This document shows, piece after piece, positions 26,357 to 37,511 of a DNA stretch of 64,000 nt. The notes under the pieces are model-generated. The model ran no database searches and was not told the origin of the DNA. It saw only the letters and a list, made by a program, of their open reading frames with translations. The position numbers and the translations under genes are program-made. Origin of the DNA: Buchnera aphidicola (Pemphigus populi) (GTDB taxonomy: Bacteria; Pseudomonadota; Gammaproteobacteria; Enterobacterales; Enterobacteriaceae); the NCBI RefSeq assembly GCF_964058935.1, contig NZ_OZ060372.1, positions 1 to 64,000 of the forward strand, in the 5' to 3' direction. Positions within the stretch are counted from its first letter, which is position 1. The number at the start of each line of letters is the position of its first letter.

Positions 26357-27214
26357 ATGATTAATAAAATGAATATTTTATCTCTTACTGCTTTGGGTAA
26401 TTTAGATGCTTACATTAGATCAGCTAATTCTTGGCCTATGTTATCATGCGAAGAAGAAAAATTACTGGCAGAACGTCTTTATTATAATAGTGATTTAGAT
26501 GCAGCTAAAACTTTAATTTTATCTCATTTACGCTTTGTAGTTCATATTTCTCGCAATTATTCAGGATATGGATTACCTCAAGCTGATCTCATTCAAGAAG
26601 GAAATATAGGTTTAATGAAAGCTGTTCGTCGTTTTAATCCTGAAGTAGGTGTTAGGTTAGTGTCTTTTGCAGTTCACTGGATTAAATCAGAAATACATGA
26701 ATATGTATTACGAAATTGGCGTATTGTAAAAGTAGCAACAACAAAATCACAGAGAAAATTATTTTTTAATTTAAGAAAAGCTAAACGACGTTTAGGATGG
26801 TTAAATGAAGATGAATTAGCAATAGTAGCTAAAGAATTGGGGGTTTGTAGCGAAGATGTACGGGAAATGGAATGTCGTATGTCAGCTCAAGATATATCAT
26901 TTAATCCATTTCCAGATGATGAGAGTCATGAGAGGAAATTAACCACTGTGATGTCTCATTTAAGAGATCATTCTTCTGATTTTGCAAATGGAGTTGAAGA
27001 AGATAATTGGGAAACTCATACAACTAATAAACTAATTAATGCATTACGTATATTAGATGAACGTAGTCGTCATATTATACGTGCAAGATGGTTAGATGAG
27101 AATAATAAAATCACTTTGCAAGAAATTGCTAATGGGTACGGTATTTCAGCAGAGCGAGTGCGTCAATTAGAAAAAAATGCAATGAAAAAATTGAGAATAG
27201 CGATAGAAGCATAA
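26357..27214 (+). CDS. rpoH: RNA polymerase sigma factor RpoH (sigma-32)
   Basis: Sigma-32 directs RNA polymerase to heat-shock promoters. The 285-residue protein (E. coli 284) has region 2 with [36 protein letters not shown], the RpoH box QRKLFFNLR at residues 132-140, and region 4 ending [26 protein letters not shown]. All parts are intact, and a fitting target promoter exists upstream of groES. It follows ftsY with 160 bases between, as in E. coli minus ftsEX. Confidence 0.97.
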   Translation: MINKMNILSLTALGNLDAYIRSANSWPMLSCEEEKLLAERLYYNSDLDAAKTLILSHLRFVVHISRNYSGYGLPQADLIQEGNIGLMKAVRRFNPEVGVRLVSFAVHWIKSEIHEYVLRNWRIVKVATTKSQRKLFFNLRKAKRRLGWLNEDELAIVAKELGVCSEDVREMECRMSAQDISFNPFPDDESHERKLTTVMSHLRDHSSDFANGVEEDNWETHTTNKLINALRILDERSRHIIRARWLDENNKITLQEIANGYGISAERVRQLEKNAMKKLRIAIEA

Positions 27215-28670
27215 TTTTTATTTTTTTAATATATTAAAAAAATATTTTTAATTTTTTAAAATTTAATTTACAAAAAGATTATTAATTTTTAATTAATTCA
27301 TTATATATGATGAACTATTTTTTAAATTCATAAGGTATGATAGATCATAGATAATATGTATATTTTCATATTTAGAGTTAATTTAATTTTCATTAATAAT
27401 TAATTTTTTTTTGTTGAAAATATATTGATTATTGGTGAAAAATAATGTTTTCTTAAAGTTATTAACTTTTTTAGTTAATTTTAAATATTAATAAAATATT
27501 ATTTTTTATCCTAGAAATATTAATTTTATAATATTTTTATATTAAAAGTTTTATTTTTTAGTAATAAGTAGTATTAATATACCTCATTGCTTATTTTGAA
27601 ATTTAATTTCAGTGTTTTTTTATGAAATCTTATATTATACGAATAATATGTATTTTGTTTATTAAAAATTTTTATTTCATATATCAATTAATATTTGTTT
27701 ATTCAATAACTTTAATAAATAAGTAGTTATAATAATCATTATATATGTTACACATACAGTAACATTTAATTCTTTAATGTAATTTAAATATTTTTTAAAA
27801 TAATATTTTTTATATTTTTAAAACTAATGTAAATTATATATATTTTATATTTTTTTATAAAAATATCAATAATATAATTATATATATAATATAATTAAGT
27901 GAATTCAATAAAAATATTTTCTATTTTTTGTTTTTATAAAAAGTAAGATATAGTATAGTAAATTTTAATTTATATTAATTACAAGTTTGTATTTAATGAT
28001 TTTAAAGTTAATTTTTATCTTTTATTACCATCAGCAATGATCTTTTACTGAAAAATATATTTATAACAATGTTATTTTTCTAAATAATGTTAATTATATT
28101 TCATGATTATTTTTTATAAAGGTATTTATCTTTCATAAATATATATATAAAATTTATTTTTTATTATATTTTCTTATATATTTATAATTAGTAATTATAT
28201 ACTTGTATATATTGTAATTTTTTTTATTAATTTTCATTTAACTTTATATTTTTATTTATATTAGTATATATAGTGTTTATTTTCTTAATTTAAATTAAGA
28301 AAAATTAATGCATCATAAATGTTTTATGATATGAATGATTTATCTGGTACATTTTTTATTAAATAGAATTTATTTTAATTATTAGTTTATTTGAATTGAA
28401 ATAATTAATTTTAATTAAATTTTAAAATTTTTTAATTATTGTAATTATTTACTAATTTAGTTATATATATTTATATATAGATATTAGTAAAGTTTTACAT
28501 TGATTTTAGTAACTGGATTAATAGTATTATTTTTAATATTTATTAAATAATTTGAAAAATAATTTTTTTAATAAAAATATTTATTTAAATTTTTTATTGA
28601 TATTTATCAAAAATAATAATTTTTTATTTTTTAATAATTTTATTCATATTGATTAAATTTAACGGAAATT
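27215..28670. other. Gene-free AT-rich spacer of 1.46 kb
   Basis: No open frame of useful length, no tRNA and no recognisable remnant is visible on either strand. Stops are dense in all frames and G/C is very low throughout. This is most simply the residue of one or two lost genes between rpoH and yigL. I could not assign an identity by eye. Confidence 0.65.
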
Positions 28671-29476
28671 ATGTGTATCTATAATATTATTGTTTCTGAT
28701 TTAGATGGTACTTTATTATCTTCTGAATATAAAATAACAGATTATACGAAAAAAATTATTCAAATTTTATATCAGCAAGGTTTTTTTTTGTTTTTGCTAC
28801 TGGTCGTCATTATTTTGATGTTTTAGAAATTTGTAATTATTGTGAAATTACTGCATTTATGATTACTTCAAATGGAGCGCAAATTTATAATTTAGACAAA
28901 CATTTAATATTTGCTTGTGATATTAAAAGCAATGTTATTTCAAATTTTTTACAGAATATTAATTTAGATACTGATGTGGTCATGCAAATGTATTGTAAGA
29001 ATCAGTGGTATATTGATAGAAAAAATATAAAAAAATATTTTTTTTATCAGGGATCATATTTTAAGCATCAAGTGGTAGATTTTGATTGTTTTAAAATGGA
29101 TAATGTTAGTAAGATTTTTTTTACTTCAAATAATAGAAATAAATTATCTTTATTAAAAAAAGAAATTATGCATCTTTTTAAAGAAGATTTAAATATCAGT
29201 TTTTCTTCTAATACATGTCTTGAAATAATGTCAAAAAAAGTATCAAAAGGAAATGCATTAATTTTTTTAATGAAATATTTAAACTTTTCATTGAAAAATT
29301 GTATTACATTTGGTAATGCTATGAATGATATAGAAATGTTAAAGATTTCAGGTAAAGCATGTATTGTGCAAAACTCTGATTTAGCATTGAAAAATAAATT
29401 ACCATATGTTGAAGTAATAGGATCTAATGACAACAATGGTGTGGCATGTTATTTAGATTCATTTTTAAAAAAATAA
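28671..29476 (+). pseudogene. yigL: HAD phosphatase YigL (Cof type), frame interrupted at a T9 tract
   Basis: YigL is a Cof-type HAD phosphatase acting on sugar phosphates and pyridoxal phosphate in E. coli. ATG 28671 opens MCIYNIIVSDLDGTLLS, with the catalytic Asp-x-Asp at residues 10 and 12, but this frame ends soon after a run of nine T (28781-28789). Adding one T continues as GFFFVFATGRHYFDVLEICNY and joins the long downstream frame (from 28859 MITSNGAQIYN) to the stop at 29476, about 268 residues (E. coli 266). The C-terminal motif FGNAMNDIEML is intact. E. coli also has yigL close to metE. The downstream part alone, 205 residues, would lack the catalytic aspartates. Confidence 0.85.
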
Positions 29477-29719
29477 AATTATTTTAGGTGGACATTATAA
29501 CAATAAATTATTTATTTTTAATTAATATTTAAATTAATAAAATATTATGGTAGTAATATTAACGATATTTTACTAAGAAATAAATTTTGTTAAAAAATAT
29601 AATTTTTTCTATTAAATATTTATAGATAGAATTTATGATAAAATAATTTAATTTTTTATATAAATAGACTCTTATCATAATTTTTCTTATTAATTATGTT
29701 TATTAACAATGGATGATAT

Positions 29720-31996
29720 ATGGCTATAATAAATCATATTCTTGGATTTCCAAGAATTGGGTTACATCGTGAATTAAAAAGAGCACAAGAAAAATATTGG
29801 TCTGGAAAAATTTCACAAGATAATTTATTAGTCGTGGGAAAAGAATTAAGAAAAGAACACTGGTTTCAACAAAAAAAAGCAGGTATCAATTTATTGCCAG
29901 TGGGTGATTTTGCTTGGTACGATCATGTATTAAGTACTAGTATGTTATTAGGTAATATTCCACAACGTCATAGGAATGAAGATGGATCTATTGACTTAGA
30001 TACTTTATTTCGTATTGCGAGAGGGATAGCTCCTACTGGACAATCTGCTTTAGCTTCAGATATGACAAAATGGTTTAATACTAATTATCATTATATCGTT
30101 CCTGAGTTTACTAAAAATTATAAATTTTTTTATGGATGGACTCAGTTGTTAGATGAAGTAGATGAAGCATTAACTTTAGGTCATAAAATTAAACCGGTGA
30201 TTTTAGGTCCCATGACGTATTTATGGTTGGGAAAAGTTAAAGGAGATGCGTTTAATCGACTAGATTTATTACCAAATATAATTCCAATTTATCAATATAT
30301 TTTTTCAGAGTTAGAAAGAAGAGGAATAGATTGGGTACAGATAGATGAACCTATTTTAGCGTTAGAACTTCCTGATAATTGGTTAAAATTATTCAATAGT
30401 GTATATCAAGAATTAAAATGTAATATAAAATTATTACTAACTACTTATTTTGATAGTGTAAACCATAATATTGATGTTATTTGTCAGTTTCCTATACAAG
30501 GATTACATATTGATTTGGTATATGGAAAATATGATTTATACAGTTTAAATGATCGATTACCAGAAGATTGGATCTTATCATTAGGTATTATTAATGGTCG
30601 TAATGTTTGGCGAGCTGATCTTGAGTATTATTTTGGTATCATTCAGTTATATTTAAAGAAAAGAAAGAATTTATGGATAGGTTCTTCATGTTCTTTATTA
30701 CATTCTCCTCTTGATGTAACTTTAGAAAAAAATATAGATCAGGAGATAATAAATTGGTTTTCTTTTGCTATACAAAAATGTCAAGAATTAGCATTATTAA
30801 CAAAATGTTTGAATTCTAATAATAATACTGCTTTAAAGAAATGGAGTGATTTTATAAAAAATAGAAGTACATCTGATATAGTTAACAATTTAGCAGTACA
30901 AAAAAGAGAAAAATTGATACAATTTAATCAATACTATAGAAAGAATCCATATATCATTCGTTCTAAGAAACAAGGAGAAGAATTTCATTTACCAATATTA
31001 CCAACAACAACAATTGGATCATTTCCTCAAACAGATAATATTAGGAAATTACGTCTTGATTTTAAAAAAGGTGATATCAGTTATAAAAATTATAAGATTG
31101 AAATATCTCGTCATATAAAAGATGTAATTTATCGTCAGGATGTTTTAGGTTTAGATGTTCTGGTTCATGGTGAATTTGAAAGAAACGATATGGTAGAATA
31201 TTTTGGTGAAAATTTAGATGGTTTTATTTTTACTAATAATGCATGGATACAAAGTTATGGTTCGCGTTGCGTTAAACCTCCTATTATTATAGGTGATGTA
31301 AGTCGTTCGAAACCTATTAGTATCGAATGGGCTAAATATGCTCAATCTTTAACAAATAAACCAGTGAAAGGTATGTTAACAGGTCCTGTAACCATTTTAT
31401 TGTGGTCTTTTGCAAGAGAAGATATTTCTAAAGAAACGATAGCCCGACAGATAGCATTGGCGTTGAGAGATGAAGTAAAGGATTTAGAAAACATTGGTAT
31501 AAAAATAATTCAGATAGATGAACCAGCTTTAAGAGAAGGTTTACCCTTACGTAAAAGTCATTGGCAATCATATTTAACATGGGCAGTAAATTCATTTCGT
31601 TTAACTTCTTCTATAGTGAAAGATGAAACGCAAATACATACGCATATGTGCTATTGTGAATTTAATGATATCATGAATTCTATTATTGATTTAGATGCTG
31701 ATGTAATTACAATTGAAACTTCTCGTTCTGATATGGAATTATTAGATTTTTTTAAAGAATTTAAGTATCCGAATGCAATAGGACCAGGAGTATATGATAT
31801 ACATTCTCCAACTATACCTACAGTCAAAAGTATTGAAATATTATTAAGAAAGATTATTTCATGTTTACAAGTGGAACAGGTATGGGTTAATCCAGATTGT
31901 GGGTTAAAAACTAGAACTTGGGAAGAAACTGAATTATCTTTAAAAAATATGATACAGGCGACAAAAAATTTAAGAAAAGAAATTAATAAAATCTAA
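29720..31996 (+). CDS. metE: Cobalamin-independent methionine synthase MetE
   Basis: MetE transfers the methyl of 5-methyl-tetrahydropteroyltriglutamate to homocysteine, the last step of methionine synthesis; the aphid needs methionine from its symbiont. The 758-residue protein (E. coli 753) has both barrels: [15 protein letters not shown] at the start, [17 protein letters not shown] in the middle, and the zinc ligands in [12 protein letters not shown], the glutamate of TIETSRSD, and the cysteine of NPDCGLKTR. No MetJ box was noticed upstream. The last ten codons form part of a long perfect palindrome. Confidence 0.98.
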   Translation: MAIINHILGFPRIGLHRELKRAQEKYWSGKISQDNLLVVGKELRKEHWFQQKKAGINLLPVGDFAWYDHVLSTSMLLGNIPQRHRNEDGSIDLDTLFRIARGIAPTGQSALASDMTKWFNTNYHYIVPEFTKNYKFFYGWTQLLDEVDEALTLGHKIKPVILGPMTYLWLGKVKGDAFNRLDLLPNIIPIYQYIFSELERRGIDWVQIDEPILALELPDNWLKLFNSVYQELKCNIKLLLTTYFDSVNHNIDVICQFPIQGLHIDLVYGKYDLYSLNDRLPEDWILSLGIINGRNVWRADLEYYFGIIQLYLKKRKNLWIGSSCSLLHSPLDVTLEKNIDQEIINWFSFAIQKCQELALLTKCLNSNNNTALKKWSDFIKNRSTSDIVNNLAVQKREKLIQFNQYYRKNPYIIRSKKQGEEFHLPILPTTTIGSFPQTDNIRKLRLDFKKGDISYKNYKIEISRHIKDVIYRQDVLGLDVLVHGEFERNDMVEYFGENLDGFIFTNNAWIQSYGSRCVKPPIIIGDVSRSKPISIEWAKYAQSLTNKPVKGMLTGPVTILLWSFAREDISKETIARQIALALRDEVKDLENIGIKIIQIDEPALREGLPLRKSHWQSYLTWAVNSFRLTSSIVKDETQIHTHMCYCEFNDIMNSIIDLDADVITIETSRSDMELLDFFKEFKYPNAIGPGVYDIHSPTIPTVKSIEILLRKIISCLQVEQVWVNPDCGLKTRTWEETELSLKNMIQATKNLRKEINKI

Positions 31997-32075
31997 TTTT
32001 ACATATAAAAATGGCGCTTATTAGCGCCATTTTTATATGTAAAATTAGATTTTATTAATTTCTTTTCTTAAATTT
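31966..32075. repeat. Perfect inverted repeat with 53-bp arms across the end of metE
   Basis: Arm 1 (31966-32018) and arm 2 (32023-32075) are exact reverse complements with a 4-base loop TATT. I checked each pair through the arms; the first mismatch is 31965/32076. Arm 1 includes the last 31 bases of metE and its stop, so the arm 2 sequence is an inverted copy of coding DNA. The centre is an ordinary terminator hairpin; the outer 40 or so bp per arm go far beyond what termination needs. Confidence 0.95.
32011..32034 (+). terminator. Rho-independent terminator of metE
   Basis: ATGGCGCT-TATT-AGCGCCAT is an 8-bp GC-rich stem followed directly by five T, 14 bases after the metE stop. It is the clearest intrinsic terminator in the window. 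It forms the core of the longer palindrome, so a terminator on the minus strand would look almost the same. Confidence 0.85.
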
Positions 32076-32366
32076 CAAATTATAAAAAATGAATATTAAT
32101 GGAATAGTTACTTTTATTGTATTAATATTGATTAATAAAAATATTTTTTTATTAATCATTTAATAGTAATATATAGAAAACAATATATTTTGAAAAATAA
32201 TTTAGTAATGAACAAATATTACATTGGTTTAAAAAGATTAAAATTTATGATATTTTTCTAAGTTTTTAATATTATAATTCATATTATAATGAATTCATTG
32301 AATATGAATATTCTATTGTTTCGGTCAAAAATAATAAAAACAATTTTTATTAAAACAGGGCAATAT
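32076..32366. other. AT-rich spacer before trkH
   Basis: About 290 bases between the palindrome and the chosen trkH start. An in-frame ATG at 32289 could extend trkH by 26 residues but has no ribosome-binding site. Nothing else is visible. Confidence 0.5.
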
Positions 32367-33836
32367 ATGCGCTTTTTTTTAATTTTTAAAATAATAGGTT
32401 TACTTATTATTCTTTTTTCTTTTACCATATGGATTCCTTATATATTATCTTTAATTTATTCGGATCATATAGAAAAAATATTTAGTATGACTTTTTTTAT
32501 TTCTTTTTTTATCGGATTACTCTTATGGTTACCTACTCGTAAAATAAAAAGTAACATACATACCAGAGAAGGATTCATGATAGTCGTATTGTTTTGGATT
32601 GTATTAGGGAGTATAGGATCGTTACCTTTTATTTTTTATGAAAAATTAAATATATCTATTACCGATGCTTTTTTTGAATCTTTTTCTGGTTTGACTACTA
32701 CCGGATCTACCACTTTAATTTATTTGGATCTATTTCCTAAATCTATTTTATTTTATCGTCAAATGTTACAGTGGTTAGGAGGTATAGGTATCGTGATACT
32801 TTTTTTAGTTATATCTCCTTTTTTAGGGATTAATGGTATGGGATTATATAAAGTAGAAATTGCAAGTTTATTCAAAAATAGCAAAATAATGCCCCGCATT
32901 CATGATATAGCTAAATCTTTGCTATATATATATTGTTTTTTAACCATATTATGTACATTATTATTTTGGATTTTTGGTATGTCTTTTTTTGATGCGATTT
33001 CTCATAGTTTATCTACTATATCAATAGGAGGTTTTTCAACACATGACAGTAATATTGGGTATTTTAATAATCAAAGTATTAATATAATAACATCACTCTT
33101 TCTTATATTATCCAGTTGTAATTATACTTTACATTTTATTTTTTTTAAAAAAAGAAATATATTTACATATTGGAACGATATAGAATTTAAAATCTTTTTT
33201 TATATAAATTTTATGGTATTTATCATATTTTTCTTAGTTCTATATTTGAATCAAAATAATGATTTTTTATTAAAATTTACTAATAAGGTTTTATTTCAGA
33301 TTTTTTTTACTGAATCAACAGCTGGATTTTCTATAGTAAATCTTTCTACATATCCTTCCTATTGTTCTATGTTACTATTATTGTCTGCATGTATTGGTGG
33401 ATGTTCTGGATCTATGGGTGGGGGAATAAAAGTGATAAGATTTATATTATTATATAAACAATTTTCCAGAGAAATTAAAAGAATCATTCATCCTAATGCA
33501 TTATATAATGTTAATGTAGGAAATATAATATTTTCAACTAAAGCATTGGATACTGTATGGGCTTTTTTTTTTGCATATTTTTTATTGTTTTTTTTAGGCA
33601 TTTTATCTCTTATTTTTACTGGAATTGATGCCTTTTCTTCATGTGCAGCTATTATTTCTAGTTTAAATAATTTAGGATTAGGTTTAGGTGTCGTAGTAGA
33701 TAATTTTAAATATATAAATAATACTGCAAAATGGATTCTAATTTTAATGATGATTTTTGGTCGTCTTGAGATTTTCACTCTTTTAGTAATTCTCTCTCCT
33801 ACATTTTGGAAAACATGTATTATAAATAAAAAATAA
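32367..33836 (+). CDS. trkH: Trk potassium uptake channel subunit TrkH
   Basis: TrkH is the inner-membrane potassium-translocating subunit of the Trk system. From ATG 32367 it has 489 residues (E. coli 483). It contains all four selectivity-loop motifs: LTTTGSTT, ISIGGFSTH, ESTAGFSIV and LNNLGLGLG, between hydrophobic helices, and ends FGRLEIFTLLVILSPTFW. I chose this ATG because AGGG lies 8 bases upstream and the N-terminus FKIIGLLIILFS then matches E. coli; an ATG at 32289 has no such site. Its regulatory partner TrkA is not in the window. Confidence 0.93.
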   Translation: MRFFLIFKIIGLLIILFSFTIWIPYILSLIYSDHIEKIFSMTFFISFFIGLLLWLPTRKIKSNIHTREGFMIVVLFWIVLGSIGSLPFIFYEKLNISITDAFFESFSGLTTTGSTTLIYLDLFPKSILFYRQMLQWLGGIGIVILFLVISPFLGINGMGLYKVEIASLFKNSKIMPRIHDIAKSLLYIYCFLTILCTLLFWIFGMSFFDAISHSLSTISIGGFSTHDSNIGYFNNQSINIITSLFLILSSCNYTLHFIFFKKRNIFTYWNDIEFKIFFYINFMVFIIFFLVLYLNQNNDFLLKFTNKVLFQIFFTESTAGFSIVNLSTYPSYCSMLLLLSACIGGCSGSMGGGIKVIRFILLYKQFSREIKRIIHPNALYNVNVGNIIFSTKALDTVWAFFFAYFLLFFLGILSLIFTGIDAFSSCAAIISSLNNLGLGLGVVVDNFKYINNTAKWILILMMIFGRLEIFTLLVILSPTFWKTCIINKK

Positions 33837-33887
33837 AATATATTGATTTAAATTTAATTTAATATGTGTAGTTTTTTAAAATTTCAT

Positions 33888-34757
33888 TTATTCTATATTT
33901 TGAATTTGTTCTCTCATTTGTTCGATTAAAACTTTTATTTCAATTGTAGCTGCTGTAATATGAGAATTAATAGATTTTGATGCTAAGGTATTAGTTTCTC
34001 GATTTAGTTCTTGCATAATAAAATCTAATCTACGTCCCATTGGTTCATATTTTATATTATTAATAATAGAATTAGTATCTGTAATATGTATTTTAATTCT
34101 ATCTAATTCTTCACTAATATCTATTTTTTGTATTAGTAACAATACTTCTTGTTCAAATCTTGTTTTATCTATAATTATCTGTGATTCTTTTAGTTTTAAA
34201 AATAATTTCTCTTTATATAACATTAACACTTTTGGTAATTGTATTTTTATTTTTTTTATTTCATTATTTATTAATTTTAAGCGTTCTTCTATTATTTTTT
34301 TTAAAAAAATACCTTCATGCATACGTACTTCTATTAGTTTTTTAATGCTAACTTTTAATGAAGTAAATATTTCAGTTTTTATATCATCAAAATTATCGCG
34401 TTTAATTTCAATTACACCAGGCCATTTCAAAATATCAAGAAAATTAATATTTCCCTCATTGATATGTAATTTTATCCATTTAATTGTATTTAATATTTTT
34501 TTTATTAAATTTTTGTTTAAAATTATTTTTTCTTCTTTTTTATAACTACCTTCAAATTTTAAATAGCATTCTATTTTTCCTCGATCAAGGTTGCTTCGTA
34601 TATATTGACGAACAGCGAATTCTAATTCTCGAAATTCTTCTGACATACGAATATGAATTTCTAAATAACGTTGATTTACACTACGTATTTCCCAAATAGC
34701 TTTACCCCAATTTTTTTTAAGTTCTATTCTTGCATAACCTGTCATACTGCGTATCAT
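33888..34757 (-). CDS. yicC: YicC family endoribonuclease
   Basis: YicC proteins are conserved and have been reported to act as endoribonucleases in E. coli. The 289-residue protein (E. coli 287) begins MIRSMTGYARIE, has EIRSVNQRYLEIHIRMSEEFRELE near residues 23-46 and ends in the highly conserved block NRETNTLASKSINSHITAATIEIKVLIEQMREQIQNIE. The middle (about 70-200) is Lys/Ile-rich and diverged. It converges with trkH and lies downstream of purH on the same strand. Confidence 0.92.
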   Translation of the reverse strand: MIRSMTGYARIELKKNWGKAIWEIRSVNQRYLEIHIRMSEEFRELEFAVRQYIRSNLDRGKIECYLKFEGSYKKEEKIILNKNLIKKILNTIKWIKLHINEGNINFLDILKWPGVIEIKRDNFDDIKTEIFTSLKVSIKKLIEVRMHEGIFLKKIIEERLKLINNEIKKIKIQLPKVLMLYKEKLFLKLKESQIIIDKTRFEQEVLLLIQKIDISEELDRIKIHITDTNSIINNIKYEPMGRRLDFIMQELNRETNTLASKSINSHITAATIEIKVLIEQMREQIQNIE

Positions 34758-34835
34758 AAAATACCTATAAAATAAATTTATTTTTACATGTATTATTAAA
34801 ATTATTGTGAAGTTAATAAAGTTATTGAATTTTTA

Positions 34836-36422
34836 TTAATGTTTAAAATAACGAACATTGGTAAAAAACATAGCAATATTGTTTTGATTAGCAGCTTCTA
34901 TAATTTCTTTGTCACGTATAGAACCACCTGGTTGTATAATACATGTTATACCTACTGAAGCAGCAATATCAATTCCATCTCGAAATGGAAAAAATGCATC
35001 AGATGCCATAACGGCTCCTTTTATATTTAATTGTAAGTCTTTTGCTTTAATATTAGCAATTTTAGCAGAATAAATTCGACTCATTTGTCCAGCTCCAATA
35101 CTTACTGTAGCCATATTTTTTGTATAAACGATGGCATTAGATTTAATATATTTTACTATTTTCCATGCAAATACAGAGTCGTTAAATTCTTGTTTGTTAG
35201 GTTTTCTTGTAGTAACAATATTCCAATTATTAATATTATCAATATTAGAGTTTGATTCCTGTACTAATAAACCTCCTTGTACTGATCTATACTCTAATTG
35301 ATTTTTATTAGAATCGTTTATATCAAATATTAATATTCTAATTTTTGGTTTTTTTTCTGTTATTTTTAAAATATTTTCATTAATATCAGGTGCAATAATT
35401 ACTTCAACAAATTGTTGAGTAATAATAGTTTTTACTGTTTCTGGATCTAAAGTGTAATTAAATGCAATAACTCCTCCAAATGAAGAAATTGGATCTTTAT
35501 TATAAGCTTCTACATAGGCTTCTAGAATAGTATTTTTAGTCGCTACGCTGCAGGGATTACCATGTTTTACTATAACACATGTGGGTTGATTAAATTCTTT
35601 TACACATTCTATCGCAATATTAGCATCTAATATATTATTATAGGATAATAATAGACCTTGAATTTGTTTTATTTTTTCAGTAGAATTTTTTAATATTTTA
35701 TTTTCAACATAAAATGCTGATTTTTGGTGTTGATTCTCACCGTAACGAAGATCTTGTTTTTTTATAAAACTTAATTCTAGTTTTTTTGGTAATAACGTTT
35801 TATGTAAATTATTTTTTTTTATTTTCTTATTTTTATTAAAAAAATAATTTGAGATGATGGTATCATATTTTGTAACGTAATCAAATGCGGATACCGCTAA
35901 TTTAAATTTTGTTTTTAAAGTAATTTCATTATTATTTTTGTCCATTTCTGATATTATAGATTGATAATCAGATATATTAACTATAATAGCTGTATGTTTG
36001 TAATTTTTAGCTGAAGAACGAACCATAGTTGGTCCACCTATATCAATATATTCTATAATATTTTCTATAGTTAATTTTTTATTGTTAACTATATTCCAAA
36101 ATGGATAAAAATTTACTACAACCATATCCATTTTAATAATTCCATAATGCTTCATGACATTATTATCGATATTTTGTCTTGCTAGAATACCTGCATATAT
36201 TTTAGGATGTAGCGTTTTTACTCTTCCATTCATGATTTCTGGAAATTTAGTATAATTTGATATTTCTGTGACCGTAATACCTGATTGTTTTAGTATTTTT
36301 GATGTACCTCCAGTAGAGAAAATATTTACATTTCTCATAGTAAGATTACGTGCTAATGTGCAAATATCTGATTTATTTGAAACACTAAGTAGTGCGTTCT
36401 TTATTTTGTTTTCTTTTCTCAT
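34836..36422 (-). CDS. purH: Bifunctional AICAR formyltransferase / IMP cyclohydrolase PurH
   Basis: PurH converts AICAR to FAICAR and then IMP. The 528-residue protein (E. coli 529) has the N-terminal cyclohydrolase domain with SNKSDICTLARNL and ISTGGTSKIL, MNGRVKTLHPKIYAGIL, and the C-terminal transformylase domain with LRYGENQHQKSAFY, VKHGNPCSVA and the end GGSIRDKEIIEAANQNNIAMFFTNVRYFKH. In a symbiont lacking most purine synthesis it would recycle the AICAR released by histidine synthesis; that is inference from known reduced genomes. Confidence 0.97.
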   Translation of the reverse strand: MRKENKIKNALLSVSNKSDICTLARNLTMRNVNIFSTGGTSKILKQSGITVTEISNYTKFPEIMNGRVKTLHPKIYAGILARQNIDNNVMKHYGIIKMDMVVVNFYPFWNIVNNKKLTIENIIEYIDIGGPTMVRSSAKNYKHTAIIVNISDYQSIISEMDKNNNEITLKTKFKLAVSAFDYVTKYDTIISNYFFNKNKKIKKNNLHKTLLPKKLELSFIKKQDLRYGENQHQKSAFYVENKILKNSTEKIKQIQGLLLSYNNILDANIAIECVKEFNQPTCVIVKHGNPCSVATKNTILEAYVEAYNKDPISSFGGVIAFNYTLDPETVKTIITQQFVEVIIAPDINENILKITEKKPKIRILIFDINDSNKNQLEYRSVQGGLLVQESNSNIDNINNWNIVTTRKPNKQEFNDSVFAWKIVKYIKSNAIVYTKNMATVSIGAGQMSRIYSAKIANIKAKDLQLNIKGAVMASDAFFPFRDGIDIAASVGITCIIQPGGSIRDKEIIEAANQNNIAMFFTNVRYFKH

Positions 36423-36493
36423 ATAATACCTAATATTTAATATAAAAATCTTTTTTATATTTGATTCATGAACAGAAAATGTTCATATAAATC

Positions 36494-36511
36494 AGGGGCA
36501 ACGTGGCCCCT
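36494..36511 (-). terminator. Hairpin downstream of hupA
   Basis: AGGGGC (36494-36499) and GCCCCT (36506-36511) form a 6-bp, almost all-GC stem with a 6-base loop, 30 bases after the hupA stop and before purH. It probably ends or attenuates the abundant hupA message. The following bases are AT-rich but not a clean T run. Confidence 0.5.
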
Positions 36512-36541
36512 ATTGAATCAATATTAATATAATACTTAATA

Positions 36542-36814
36542 TTATTTAACTGCTTCTTTTAAAGATTTACCAGATACAAAAGTTGGTACTTTTGTAGCAG
36601 GAATTTGAATTTCTTTTCCTGTCTGTGGATTACGTCCAATGCGAGCAGCTCTATTATTTACTTTAAAAGTTCCAAAGCCCACCAATTGAACAGAATTTCC
36701 ATTTTTTAAAGATTTTACAATAGAAGATAAAGCCGTTTCTAAAGTTTTTTTAATTTGTTTTTTAGATAATTTAGTAATTTCAGAGACTACATTAATGAGT
36801 TGTGCTTTATTCAT
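36542..36814 (-). CDS. hupA: DNA-binding protein HU-alpha
   Basis: HU is the major nucleoid protein. The 90-residue product equals E. coli HU-alpha in length: [52 protein letters not shown] with the DNA-intercalating beta-arm (about residues 53-74), and the end [11 protein letters not shown]. Order rpoC, hupA, purH follows E. coli with intervening genes lost. The only HU gene in this window. Confidence 0.97.
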   Translation of the reverse strand: MNKAQLINVVSEITKLSKKQIKKTLETALSSIVKSLKNGNSVQLVGFGTFKVNNRAARIGRNPQTGKEIQIPATKVPTFVSGKSLKEAVK

Positions 36815-37465
36815 ATTGCTTTCCTGAATAATATTAATTATTTCTTACATTAAGAGTAATATGATTTAATCAGATATTAAGATTATTGATATTAATATAT
36901 ACTAAAGTGGATATTTTTATGTATGAAAAATATTATATAAAAAATAAATTTATTTTATGGTGAGCATTATTTTCATCATTATTAGATTCATTGATTATAA
37001 AAATAATTTATAAAAATAAAAAAATGATATAAAAAAGATTATAAATCTATTATATTTATATTCTTATTGTTTTATTTGAAATACATACATTATACAATTT
37101 TAAGAAAAGAAAAATATTGTTTTATAAATATTTATTTTATATAAAATATATTTTATATTTAATGAAAGTTAAATTTTAATAATTATATGATATAATATTA
37201 AATTTAATATTTTTCTCTATTTATTCAAATTAATTTAAAAATATTAATATTTTATTTTTTATTGTATATATATTAAAAAATAAATAAAATATATTCTTAT
37301 ATTGAATATTTTTTTACTCATCATAATGATATAAAATCATATCATATATATAAATAAATGAAAGATAAATTAGTATATAATATTCAATTGATAAAATTTT
37401 ATATTTATAATATATATATAAATATATTAATAATATATATGTAAGATATTATGTATTTTATTTTT
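36815..37465. other. AT-rich spacer between rpoC and hupA
   Basis: About 650 bases with no supported gene; long alternating AT stretches (for example 37400-37450) dominate. E. coli has several genes between rpoC and hupA, including the thiamine cluster; I see no trace of them. The upstream control of hupA must lie at the left of this stretch, but no convincing promoter was found. Confidence 0.6.
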
Positions 37466-37498
37466 AATATAAACCGCTATTAAAAAGCAGTTTATATT
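37466..37498 (-). terminator. Terminator hairpin after rpoC
   Basis: On the minus strand, AATATAAACTGCT pairs with AGCGGTTTATATT (13 bp with one G-U pair, 7-base loop), 13 bases after the rpoC stop. It probably ends the long secE-rpoC transcription unit. The stem is AT-rich at its base and no long U run follows. Confidence 0.6.
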
Positions 37499-37511
37499 AA
37501 ACTATTTGTTT

